A stretch of DNA of 64,000 bases from Clostridium weizhouense (lineage in GTDB: Bacteria; Bacillota; Clostridia; Clostridiales; Clostridiaceae). The notes beneath the pieces are model-generated. The model did not search any database. It worked only from the letters and a program-made list of their open reading frames with translations, and had not been told where the DNA came from. Where the stretch lies: NCBI RefSeq assembly GCF_019431045.1, contig NZ_JAHXPT010000006.1, positions 153,532 through 217,531 of the forward strand, given 5' to 3'. How positions within the stretch are numbered: the stretch's first letter is position 1; the number at the start of each line of letters is the position of its first letter. Made by a program: the position numbers and the translations under genes. This document shows, in pieces, positions 8,781 through 16,900 of this stretch.

Positions 8781-10460
8781 ATGAAAAAGACAATTCAGGT
8801 TGGAACATCTAATTTTGGTGAGCTTATAAGTTGTAATCACTATTTTGTAGACAAAAGTTTGCTTATAAAGGAGTTTATAGAAAATGGTGCAAAGGTTATT
8901 TTAACTCCAAGACCAAGAAGATTTGGGAAAACTTTAAATATGAGTATGTTAAAGCATTTTTTTGATGTAGAAAAAAAGGAAGAGAATAAGAATTTATTTA
9001 AGGGATTAAAGATAGAGCGTGAAGAAGAGATAATGAATCTTCAAGGTGAGTTTCCTGTTATTTTTATGAGTTTTAAGAATGAAAAGTATAGTACTTTTGA
9101 AGAGTTTAAATATGGGATAAAATCTCTTATTATTGATTTATATAGAAAGAATATAAATTTGCTTGAAAGCCCTAAACTTATATCATATGATAAGCAAAAA
9201 TTTGATGAAATATTAAGTGGAAAAGCTGAGATGGTTGATTACTATAAAGGTTTAAGTAATTTAATGTATTATATGAATATACACTATAATAAGAATGTTA
9301 TGGTTTTTATAGATGAGTATGATATTCCTGTACAGGAATCTTATCTAAAGGGATATTATGAAGATGCTATAACTGTTATAAGAGTAATGTTAACTGCTGC
9401 ACTTAAAGATAATGTTTATTTAGAAAAAGCACTAGTTACAGGAATTTTAAGGGTTGCAAAAGAAAGTATTTTTTCAGGACTTAATAATATGCAAGTTCAT
9501 ACAATGTTTAGTTATAGATTTAATGATAAGTTTGGATTTACTGAAGATGAGGTTAAGGAGTTATTAAAGTATTATAATCTTACAGAAAAGATGGATGAAG
9601 TTAAGAAGTGGTACAATGGTTATATATTTGGAGGAAAGGTTATTTACAATCCATGGTCAGTTCTTAATTATATTAGTGAGAATAAGATTGGATTTATGCC
9701 TTATTGGATAAATAGTAGTAGTAATGATTTGATAAAAAGACTGCTTTCTAAGGGAAGTGAGGATACTAAAAAGAATCTTGAGGAACTTATAAATGGCAAT
9801 TCTATAAACAAGATAGTTGATGATCATATTGTAATGAAAGAAGTAGAAGAAGATGAGGAAAATCTTTGGAGCTTTTTAACTTTAAGTGGATATTTAAAGC
9901 CAGTTAATTCAATAGTTAGTGAAGGGAAATTTAATTGTGAACTTAAAATTCCTAATAATGAGGTTTTAATTTTTTATAAGAATTTAATTGAAAAGTGGTT
10001 TAAGGAAAGTTTAAAAAATGAAAAATATAATACTATGTTAAAAGCTTTAGTGTCTGGTGATGTTGAAATATTTGGTGGCTTTTTTCAAAAATTTGTTTTA
10101 AATAATTTAAGCTATTTTGATGTGTCAGGAGAAGAACCTGAAAGAGTTTATCATGCTTTTGTGCTTGGAATGATTGTATCTCTTTCTGATAAATATGAGG
10201 TTAAATCAAATAAAGAAAGTGGATATGGAAGATATGATGTTATGTTAATTCCTAAGAATTCTTCAAAGCTTGGAATTATAATGGAATTTAAAAAGATAGA
10301 TGATTTTATGAATAAGACTATGGAAAAAGGAATTGAAGAAGCCTTAAATCAAATTGAAGAAAATAAGTATGAAACTGAACTAAAGGAAAGAGGTATTTCT
10401 GATATATTAAAGCTTGCCATTGTATTTAAAGGGAAAAAAGTTAAGGTTGTTGAAGGATAA
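8781..10460 (+). CDS. AAA-ATPase-like / PD-(D/E)XK nuclease superfamily protein
   Basis: The product is about 559 residues from ATG 8781, preferred over GTG 8775 because GAAGG then sits at normal spacing. N-terminal half: a P-loop NTPase of the AAA-ATPase_like family (PF09820), with RPRRFGKTLNMSML as Walker A (about residues 45-58) and NVMVFIDEYDIPVQ as Walker B. C-terminal part: a PD-(D/E)XK-like fold (PDDEXK_9, PF08011), with GYGRYDVMLIP then IIMEFKKI supplying D and ExK. Such proteins occur in many copies per genome in Clostridia and Bacteroidetes; their function is unproven, with defence or DNA-processing roles proposed. Near-identical hairpins flank the gene on both sides, which suggests it moved as a unit. 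Confidence 0.88.
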   Translation: MKKTIQVGTSNFGELISCNHYFVDKSLLIKEFIENGAKVILTPRPRRFGKTLNMSMLKHFFDVEKKEENKNLFKGLKIEREEEIMNLQGEFPVIFMSFKNEKYSTFEEFKYGIKSLIIDLYRKNINLLESPKLISYDKQKFDEILSGKAEMVDYYKGLSNLMYYMNIHYNKNVMVFIDEYDIPVQESYLKGYYEDAITVIRVMLTAALKDNVYLEKALVTGILRVAKESIFSGLNNMQVHTMFSYRFNDKFGFTEDEVKELLKYYNLTEKMDEVKKWYNGYIFGGKVIYNPWSVLNYISENKIGFMPYWINSSSNDLIKRLLSKGSEDTKKNLEELINGNSINKIVDDHIVMKEVEEDEENLWSFLTLSGYLKPVNSIVSEGKFNCELKIPNNEVLIFYKNLIEKWFKESLKNEKYNTMLKALVSGDVEIFGGFFQKFVLNNLSYFDVSGEEPERVYHAFVLGMIVSLSDKYEVKSNKESGYGRYDVMLIPKNSSKLGIIMEFKKIDDFMNKTMEKGIEEALNQIEENKYETELKERGISDILKLAIVFKGKKVKVVEG

Positions 10461-10480
10461 ATTAATATAGTTATAGAAGC

Positions 10481-10516
10481 AGATGGAATAATAGTTAGGA
10501 TTCTATCTGTTTTTTC
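10481..10516 (+). terminator. Rho-independent terminator after the AAA/PD-(D/E)XK gene
   Basis: AGATGGAAT (10481-10489), 10-nt loop, ATTCTATCT (10500-10508), then GTTTTTT. Same arms and same loop length as the hairpin at 8662-8689 upstream of the gene. Confidence 0.75.
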
Positions 10517-11075
10517 ATACAAAAAATTTATTTTATAAGTATACCCATGTCAGACTATTGGAAAATGACATGGGTAATGATTTGTTATCTTAATTATTGC
10601 AAAGTGAATTTCATTTTATTCAGATTACACAAAATTTTTTACAAAGCTGATTAATTTACAATGTTTCCTATGTGATTTTCTATTTTTCTATTACTGTAGA
10701 ATTATTAAGAATGATTTCTAAAGCACTTGTAAGTGCATAACTAAAATTTTCAGATTTATCTCCACAATAAAATACCCCTGGGGTACCCCAGGGGTAAATA
10801 CTGAGAATTTATGGAATAAATATGTAAAAATTCGTTTTATTTGGAGATGTTTTATGTTATATTAATAATTGTATTATAATTTATATTCTAAAAAATAATA
10901 TATATATTGTGATTTAAATTCTACATTTATTTAAATTATATTTTTAAATACAATTTCAGATTAAATTGAAAAGTTTATTGTAAGAATTATATTGCAACAT
11001 ATATATATAATGAATATGATAATATTTTTTTAACAAAAAACTTTGAAATTAATAATCAGTTGATAGGAGATACAT
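10517..11075. other. Intergenic region ahead of galU
   Basis: No ORF seen. It contains an 11-bp inverted repeat TACCCATGTCA/TGACATGGGTA (10542-10552 and 10566-10576) without a T-tract, which could be an operator or a weak hairpin, and palindrome 3 at 10774-10795. The rest is A/T-rich. The galU ribosome binding site is TAGGAGA before 11076. Confidence 0.5.
10774..10795. repeat. REP-like palindrome 3 (22-bp form, T-first)
   Basis: ACCCCTGGGGT followed by ACCCCAGGGGT. Unlike most copies it has almost no flank symmetry (one base pair), and it lies about 280 bp from the nearest gene. Confidence 0.95.
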
Positions 11076-11954
11076 ATGAACAAAAAGATAAGAAAAGCTA
11101 TAATTCCTGCAGCAGGTTTAGGGACAAGATTTTTACCTGCAACAAAGGCTCAACCTAAGGAAATGCTTCCTATAGTAGATAAGCCTACAATTCAATATAT
11201 TATAGAAGAAGCTGTTGCTTCAGGAATAGAAGAAATACTTATTGTAACAGGTAGAAATAAAAAATGTATAGAAGATCATTTTGATAAATCTGTTGAGCTT
11301 GAAATGGAACTTGAAAAGAGTAATAAGAAAGAATTATTACATTTAGTTCAAACTATATCTGATATGGTTGATATTCATTATATAAGACAAAAAGAACCTA
11401 GAGGATTAGGACATGCTATTAATTGTGCAAAGACTTTTGTTGGTAATGAACCTTTTGCAATTCTTCTTGGTGATGACATTGTATATAATGAAGGAACTCC
11501 TTGCTTAAAACAACTTATTGATTGTTATGATGAATATAATACAAGCATTTTAGGTGTTCAATCTGTAGCAGCTGAAGATGTATGTAAATATGGAATTGTT
11601 GATGGAATAGAGATAGAGGATAGAGTATGCAAAGTTAAGGGATTAGTTGAAAAACCTTCAGTTGAAGAGGCTCCATCTAATACAGCAATATTAGGAAGAT
11701 ACATTGTTACTCCAAAGATATTTGAGATATTAGATAGAACTAAACCAGGAAAAGGGAATGAAATACAACTTACTGATGCTTTACTTGAACTTATAAATGA
11801 AGAAGCTATGTATGCTTATAATTTTGAGGGAAGAAGATATGATGTTGGGGATAAGCTTGGATATTTACAAGCAACTGTAGAATACGCATTAAGAAAAGAA
11901 GATTTAAAGGGTGATTTTACAGAATACTTGCAAAATATATTAAATAATCTTTAA
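11076..11954 (+). CDS. galU: UTP-glucose-1-phosphate uridylyltransferase GalU
   Basis: The 292-residue enzyme makes UDP-glucose from UTP and glucose-1-phosphate. PAAGLGTRFLPATKAQPKEM (about residues 11-30) is the nucleotide-binding loop of the GalU class, VQTISDMVDIHYIRQKEPRG and LLGDDIVY are conserved, and LGRYIVTPKIFEIL follows. UDP-glucose would feed the exopolysaccharide and wall polymers of the neighbouring cluster. The start ATG has TAGGAGA upstream. It appears monocistronic, with palindrome 4 about 70 bp after the stop. Confidence 0.97.
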   Translation: MNKKIRKAIIPAAGLGTRFLPATKAQPKEMLPIVDKPTIQYIIEEAVASGIEEILIVTGRNKKCIEDHFDKSVELEMELEKSNKKELLHLVQTISDMVDIHYIRQKEPRGLGHAINCAKTFVGNEPFAILLGDDIVYNEGTPCLKQLIDCYDEYNTSILGVQSVAAEDVCKYGIVDGIEIEDRVCKVKGLVEKPSVEEAPSNTAILGRYIVTPKIFEILDRTKPGKGNEIQLTDALLELINEEAMYAYNFEGRRYDVGDKLGYLQATVEYALRKEDLKGDFTEYLQNILNNL

Positions 11955-12026
11955 TATTATTCATAGGGGTGCCTCATATATTATCCTACATATTACTATG
12001 TATATACCAATATATTACTTACATAT

Positions 12027-12048
12027 ACCCCAGGGGTACCCCTGGGGT
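12027..12048. repeat. REP-like palindrome 4 (22-bp form, A-first)
   Basis: ACCCCAGGGGT followed by ACCCCTGGGGT, with 7 extra complementary flank pairs (TACATAT / ATATGTA), so the whole hairpin spans 12020-12055. It lies between galU and the VanZ-like gene, immediately before that gene's ribosome binding region. Confidence 0.95.
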
Positions 12049-12072
12049 ATATGTAGGGGGATATGTGTGTAT

Positions 12073-12636
12073 ATGTTAGGAGAGTCTAGGTATAACAGCT
12101 TGGTTATAAGGGGGCTGATTGTTATAAAAAAAGGTATATTTTTAAGTCTTTTATGTTTTTTGAGTTTAGGATTTATATTTTTTAACTCAAGTCAAACAGG
12201 AAGTTCATCCAATGAAAGAAGCCACAAATTAGTAGATAATGTGGTTACAGTAATAAATGAAAGTAAAGTTAATAATATATTAGGTAAGAATTTATTTAGT
12301 GATGAATTAGTTGATAATCTAAGTGATAAATTGGCTAATAAGTTAAATAATAAGCTTACAAAGGATGAACTTAATCTTATTATTAGAAAATGTGCTCATG
12401 GATTCGAGTTTTTTCTATTGTCTATTGTACTTGCTCTAACATTTTGTTCTTTTCATGTTAAAAAGAATAATGTCATTATCTATAGTTTATTTATAGTCTT
12501 GCTTTCAGCAGTTTTAGATGAGTTTTTTCAATTATATATTCCAGGAAGGAATTCAAGTGTCATTGATGTAGTTATAGATTTTTGTGGTGGAATTATAGGG
12601 ATGCTATTATTTCATGCGTTTAAAAGAAAATATTAG
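12073..12636 (+). CDS. VanZ-like family membrane protein
   Basis: The product is about 187 residues. The reading frame is open further upstream to ATG 11998, but that extension reads straight through palindrome 4. ATG 12073, preceded by AGGGGG, or a start nearer VIKKGIFLSLL, is more credible. Features include an N-terminal membrane helix, the stretch FFNSSQTGSSSNERSHKLVD and then three more helices with RKCAHGFEFFLLSIVLAL and AVLDEFFQLYIPGRNSSVIDV. The last two are hallmarks of VanZ-like proteins (PF04892), which are linked to teicoplanin resistance and cell-surface processes. The molecular function is unknown. Confidence 0.82.
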   Translation: MLGESRYNSLVIRGLIVIKKGIFLSLLCFLSLGFIFFNSSQTGSSSNERSHKLVDNVVTVINESKVNNILGKNLFSDELVDNLSDKLANKLNNKLTKDELNLIIRKCAHGFEFFLLSIVLALTFCSFHVKKNNVIIYSLFIVLLSAVLDEFFQLYIPGRNSSVIDVVIDFCGGIIGMLLFHAFKRKY

Positions 12637-12901
12637 AAAAATGATTTTAATAAAAGGTTTTTGTTGTGTTGTTTTGGTTATTTTAGTAAATAATTATTTA
12701 TTTATTGTTTTATAATACTTATTATTTTGTAAAAATTTTATAAATTTATCCTTAATAAATATATTATAGCATAAGTTGTAATTAAAATTAAAATAGTATA
12801 AAATATCTATATGTAGTACTAAATTACAATAGGTGAATTTTGTGGAATTTTGCTTTAGAAAAGGCTACATATTTTATAAATTGGAAGGGGATAGAATAAG
12901 A

Positions 12902-13597
12902 ATGAAAATGAAAAAACTATTATCAATAGGAGCTCTTACATTAGCTATGACTTGCTCTGTATCAGTTACAGCATTTGCAGCAGATAATGTAAAGGTTAAT
13001 GATCCAGATGTGAAAGTTGAGTATAATGATACATTGGTAATGAAAGAATTAGCTAAAAAAATTATAAAAGGTGAAACAGTTCACATAGGCGATAAAGAAT
13101 TTAATAAAAATACAACTGTTGGAACACTTATTCCAAATACAAAGGATATAAAAGCTGAAATAAAGAAGCATAACTTATATGAAAAATATAAAGATAATAA
13201 AGCATTTAAGAAATATATAGGTATGATATCTAAAGATGGAAATATAGCAAGCAATGGAAATAAAATGTTAGCTGAAATGACACAAGAAGACTATGATACT
13301 GTTATAGCAATTACTGAAGATCTTATAAATACAATTAATAATGAAACTAACGGTCAATATAGAGAAGATAAAGAAAAGATTGCTTTAGATTTAGTAAAAC
13401 ATACAATGTTTAACGGATATTATGTAAGCTTTGGTAAGAATAAGGATGGTTTAACAACTTTATCTGTTGAAAAAAATGGAGAGATAACTGGTCAAGTTAC
13501 TTTTAAAAATGTTACTGATCTTTTAGATATTCTTAAAAAAGCAAATGTTGAAACAATAAAAGGTTTTGTAGATAAAGCTAGAGCTGAAAATAAATAG
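12902..13597 (+). CDS. Secreted protein of unknown function
   Basis: The start is ATG 12902 (in-frame codons back to 12833 are less likely because GGAAGGGG sits just upstream of 12902). The 231-residue product opens with MKMKKLLSIGALTLAMTCSV and a clear signal peptide, probably cleaved after AFA. The mature part is charged and probably mostly helical, without membrane segments or cell-wall-binding repeats. I do not recognise the family. The flanking genes encode surface proteins, which fits an extracellular location. Confidence 0.7.
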   Translation: MKMKKLLSIGALTLAMTCSVSVTAFAADNVKVNDPDVKVEYNDTLVMKELAKKIIKGETVHIGDKEFNKNTTVGTLIPNTKDIKAEIKKHNLYEKYKDNKAFKKYIGMISKDGNIASNGNKMLAEMTQEDYDTVIAITEDLINTINNETNGQYREDKEKIALDLVKHTMFNGYYVSFGKNKDGLTTLSVEKNGEITGQVTFKNVTDLLDILKKANVETIKGFVDKARAENK

Positions 13598-13849
13598 ATT
13601 TTTTAATTAAAAGCAATAGTTAGAATAGTAATAATTACTTTTAATGATAATTCTATGTTTAAATCTAGTAAATTTAAAATTCAAAGTCTAAAAAATCTTA
13701 TGATTATGCTTAAGTATTATAGTTGATTAGTTTTATATTTAGTAGACTTTTAAAATTAATATATGATTTAGAGGGTTAAAATTTTAACTAGTGAGCTATA
13801 GTTAGTGATTTAAATAATTATAAGGCTTAAGGAGGCATTAATACATAAG

Positions 13850-15340
13850 ATGAAAAAAAACAAGAGATGTATTAATTTTATTCTAGGGATATTATTAATG
13901 TTTAGTATTATGCTTGGCGTAGTATCTATATTTGTGAATAGTATTGTGTTAAATAAGAATACTTATGTAAATATATTTAATGAAAATAATACTTATAAAA
14001 AGGTTACAGAGTCTGTATATAAAAAAATAGATTCTGTATTAAGTGCCAAGGGTGTAAATATTGATATTAAGGAATCTATAGTTACAGAGGATGATATCAA
14101 AAAAGAAGCTGATAATGCAATTGAGAATGTTATATTGTATTTAAAAACTGGTGAGAATACTGCTCCTTCTGTAAATACTGATATATATAAGGATAGGGTA
14201 AAAGATGTATTAAAGTCTTTTATTTCTGGGAATACTTCACTTGGTAAGGACTTATCTTTTGTCGCTCCAAATAATATGTATGACACTAATGCAGTATCAT
14301 ATGGTAATAACTTAAAAGCTTATAATGTAGTTTCTGTTAAAAGTGAACTTAATTATGATGGAATTATAAAGTCTAATAAAAACTTAAATCTTGATAATAT
14401 GGTTTATACAAAAAAATCAGATTTTGATAATGTGTCTTATGCTAAGCAAAAGCCAACATTTGATAATATGGTTGTTTTAAAAGAAAAATCATCATGTAAG
14501 GATGAGTGTATATTAGCTGAAAAGTTAGCATCTAGAGCTGAATTAGAAGCACAAGGAAGAGCTATGTTAAGAGAAAAGGGTTTATCTGAGGCTCAGGCAA
14601 GACAAAAGCTTGCTGAAAAAGGTTTAACTGAAGATGATGTATGGAGAATGTTAGAAGATGAAGGATATATTGATGAGGATAATTCATCTAGTAACAAAAA
14701 CAGTGAATCATCAGGGAATAATAGTGGACAAGATTCTGTGAAATCTGATGGAACTGATAATTCAGTTGATTCAGGTAACAAGGATAATAATGAAGTTTCA
14801 AAATCTAACAATAAATTAGATGATGGAAAAGATATGTCTACATCAGTACAAGCTAAGATTGATAATATAGCAAATAAGTTATTAGATGAAGCAGGGGCTA
14901 TTATAGATAAAGAGTTTGAAAAGATAAATATAAACGGATTAATGCAATCTAATGTTCTTAAGATTGCAGCTAAAATAACTTCAATATTTAATAGATTTAA
15001 TTTAGTGTTTATTTTATCTCCTATCTTATTTATAGGAATATTAATTTTAGTAAATAAAAGAGATATTAATTCTATATTAAAATACACATCTATTGGATTT
15101 ATATTAGCTGGAATAATTTTATCAGCAGGATTTTTTGGTATATACATTTCAAAAGTTTATGAAAAGGTAAATATCAACACTATATATTTTAAAGAAGCAG
15201 TTTCTAGTGTGATGAGTTATTTTTTAATAAATTTATCTAAATGTAGCTTGATTTTATTTATTTTAGGATTAATTTTGGTGATACCTAACATTGATAATAT
15301 TTTGGGTAAATGTTCTTTTAAAAGAAAGATAAAAAAATAG
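13850..15340 (+). CDS. Membrane protein with large extracytoplasmic region, unknown function
   Basis: The 496-residue protein has one N-terminal helix (about 8-30) and three C-terminal helices (about 378-398, 405-430, 455-478), enclosing a long polar region. That region contains two short Glu/Ala-rich repeats (EAQGRAMLREKGLSEAQARQ and the following KLAEKGLTEDDVWRMLEDEG) reminiscent of SHOCT-like short helical motifs, then a Ser/Asn/Asp-rich linker (about 280-330). The ATG at 13850 has AAGGAGG about 14 nt upstream, which is long spacing. It is followed only 15 bp after the stop by palindrome 5 and then a cell-wall-binding protein gene. Confidence 0.65.
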   Translation: MKKNKRCINFILGILLMFSIMLGVVSIFVNSIVLNKNTYVNIFNENNTYKKVTESVYKKIDSVLSAKGVNIDIKESIVTEDDIKKEADNAIENVILYLKTGENTAPSVNTDIYKDRVKDVLKSFISGNTSLGKDLSFVAPNNMYDTNAVSYGNNLKAYNVVSVKSELNYDGIIKSNKNLNLDNMVYTKKSDFDNVSYAKQKPTFDNMVVLKEKSSCKDECILAEKLASRAELEAQGRAMLREKGLSEAQARQKLAEKGLTEDDVWRMLEDEGYIDEDNSSSNKNSESSGNNSGQDSVKSDGTDNSVDSGNKDNNEVSKSNNKLDDGKDMSTSVQAKIDNIANKLLDEAGAIIDKEFEKININGLMQSNVLKIAAKITSIFNRFNLVFILSPILFIGILILVNKRDINSILKYTSIGFILAGIILSAGFFGIYISKVYEKVNINTIYFKEAVSSVMSYFLINLSKCSLILFILGLILVIPNIDNILGKCSFKRKIKK

Positions 15341-15355
15341 TGTAATAATAACAAT

Positions 15356-15388
15356 ACCCCAGGGGTACCCCTGAGGTACCCCTGGGGT
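15356..15388. repeat. REP-like palindrome 5 (33-bp form, A-first)
   Basis: 14-nt arms ACCCCAGGGGTACC and GGTACCCCTGGGGT enclose the loop CCTGA; the flanks add 5 pairs (ACAAT/ATTGT, 15351-15393). It sits 15 bp after one stop codon and 26 bp before the next start, with the AGGAGG ribosome binding site just beyond it. Confidence 0.95.
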
Positions 15389-15414
15389 ATTGTAATGAGG
15401 AGGATTATATAATA

Positions 15415-16578
15415 ATGAAGAGTCTAAAATTGAAGAAGATAGTAGCAGTTGCAGTTGCAGCAGCAACTATATCAACTGTTTCTCCAGTAGCAGCATCAGC
15501 AGCATGGAGACAAGATAATAGTAATAACTGGAGTTGGACTGAAAGTGGAACAACAGCTACAGGATGGAAAGCTATTGATGGAGAATGGTACAAGTTTGAT
15601 GACAATGGTACTATGCAAACAGGCTGGGTAAATGATAATGGAACTTGGTACTACACAGAAGCATCAGGAGCTATGAAGACAGGTTGGATAAATGATAATG
15701 GAACTTGGTATTATGCAAATGGTTCAGGAGCAATGCAAACTGGTTGGTTAAATAATAATGGAAATTGGTATTATTTACAACCATGGGGTGGAATGAAGAC
15801 AGGTTGGACAAATGACAATGGAACTTGGTACTACTTACAACCATGGGGCGGAATGAAAACAGGTTGGATAAATGATAACGGAACTTGGTATTATACAAAT
15901 GTTTCAGGAGCAATGCAAACAGGTGTTGTTGAAGTTAATGGAAAAGTATATGTATTAGCATCAACAACAGGAGCAATGTTAACAGGAAATGTAATGATTG
16001 GAGACAAAGTTTATACATTTGGTGCAGATGGTGCAGCAGTTGGAACAACTCCAAAAGTAGAAAAAGCATTTGATGCAGCAGGTAACTCTGTAAATAAATC
16101 ATCAGAAACAACTGAAGATAAAAAAGATGGCGACAATAAAGACGAAGAAAGAACACATGGTGGCGGAGGTGGTGGTGGATCACATCATCATAATGATTCA
16201 TCAACTGAAAAGAACTATTCTCAAGATTTAAAACTTAATATCAACGCTGATAGTAAATATGAGCTTCAAAAAACTTCAGAAAATAATTATACAGCAAAAT
16301 TTGATAATAATGGTGAATTTGTATTTAATACAGGATTTAGTTCTGACCTTAAATATAAAGGTGAGCAAAAAGAAGACTATTATGTAACAAAAGATTTATA
16401 TGTTACTAATTCAGATAAAACAGATGCTTATTTAGAAGTAAAGGATGGAAAGTGTACAATTAAAACAAATCCTAATAAAAAAGAATCTGTTGTAAATGTA
16501 AAAGTAGTTATCCGTAAGTATAAAGATGGGGAAGTTAAATATGAAAAACCTATCACATATACAGTAACAGTTAAATAA
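15415..16578 (+). CDS. Secreted cell-wall-binding repeat protein with Gly/His linker
   Basis: 387 residues. The signal peptide runs to about residue 29 (cleavage near ASA). Seven to eight cell-wall-binding repeats of about 20 residues follow (pattern GW.NDNGTWYYxxxSGAMxT, about 35-215). The linker then has HGGGGGGGSHHHN (about 247-259), and an unrecognised beta-rich C-terminal domain of about 115 residues ends the protein. The repeats belong to the choline-binding/CW_binding_1 class (PF01473), which attaches proteins non-covalently to wall polymers. Repeats placed N-terminal to the functional domain are opposite to most paralogues in this window. AGGAGG precedes the ATG. Confidence 0.88.
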   Translation: MKSLKLKKIVAVAVAAATISTVSPVAASAAWRQDNSNNWSWTESGTTATGWKAIDGEWYKFDDNGTMQTGWVNDNGTWYYTEASGAMKTGWINDNGTWYYANGSGAMQTGWLNNNGNWYYLQPWGGMKTGWTNDNGTWYYLQPWGGMKTGWINDNGTWYYTNVSGAMQTGVVEVNGKVYVLASTTGAMLTGNVMIGDKVYTFGADGAAVGTTPKVEKAFDAAGNSVNKSSETTEDKKDGDNKDEERTHGGGGGGGSHHHNDSSTEKNYSQDLKLNINADSKYELQKTSENNYTAKFDNNGEFVFNTGFSSDLKYKGEQKEDYYVTKDLYVTNSDKTDAYLEVKDGKCTIKTNPNKKESVVNVKVVIRKYKDGEVKYEKPITYTVTVK

Positions 16579-16590
16579 AATTTTTATTAT

Positions 16591-16612
16591 ACCCCAGGGG
16601 TACCCCTGGGGT
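16591..16612. repeat. REP-like palindrome 6 (22-bp form, A-first)
   Basis: ACCCCAGGGGT followed by ACCCCTGGGGT, 12 bp after a stop codon. It is followed by ATTTTTAC, so it may serve as the terminator of the preceding gene. Flank symmetry is only 2 bp. Confidence 0.95.
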
Positions 16613-16900
16613 ATTTTTACTATTATGTTAAGTGATTTTGGAATAATTTACAGTATAAGGGGTGCATTTTTTACCATTTTGGTATTATAATTATTTATAT
16701 AGGTTATTTATCTTTAAAATGAAAACGTTTGTATAAGATTAGCATTGTGAAAGACTATTATTTTTAAATTAGAAAACTAGAGAGTCATTTAAGGTATAAA
16801 AGATGCATGTTTTAGAATCATGGTTTTTAATTTTTAAAGGAGTGGTAAATTTTATTTTAAGAGGAATAATTCTGTTTGTGTAAAGGAGGAATTTCGAGTT
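16613..16900 (+). promoter_or_regulatory. Upstream region with a possible catabolite (cre-like) site
   Basis: TGAAAACGTTTGTA at about 16720-16733 resembles the CcpA cre consensus (TGWAARCGNWWNCW) with one or two deviations. No clear -35/-10 pair was identified. A strong AAAGGAGG ribosome binding site lies before the next gene. The cre call rests on similarity alone. Confidence 0.3.

Noticed and set aside
11998..12072. Upstream extension of the VanZ-like reading frame
   Set aside because: The extension reads through palindrome 4 (encoding PQGYPWG), which is non-coding at all its other locations; a start at or after 12073 is more plausible.
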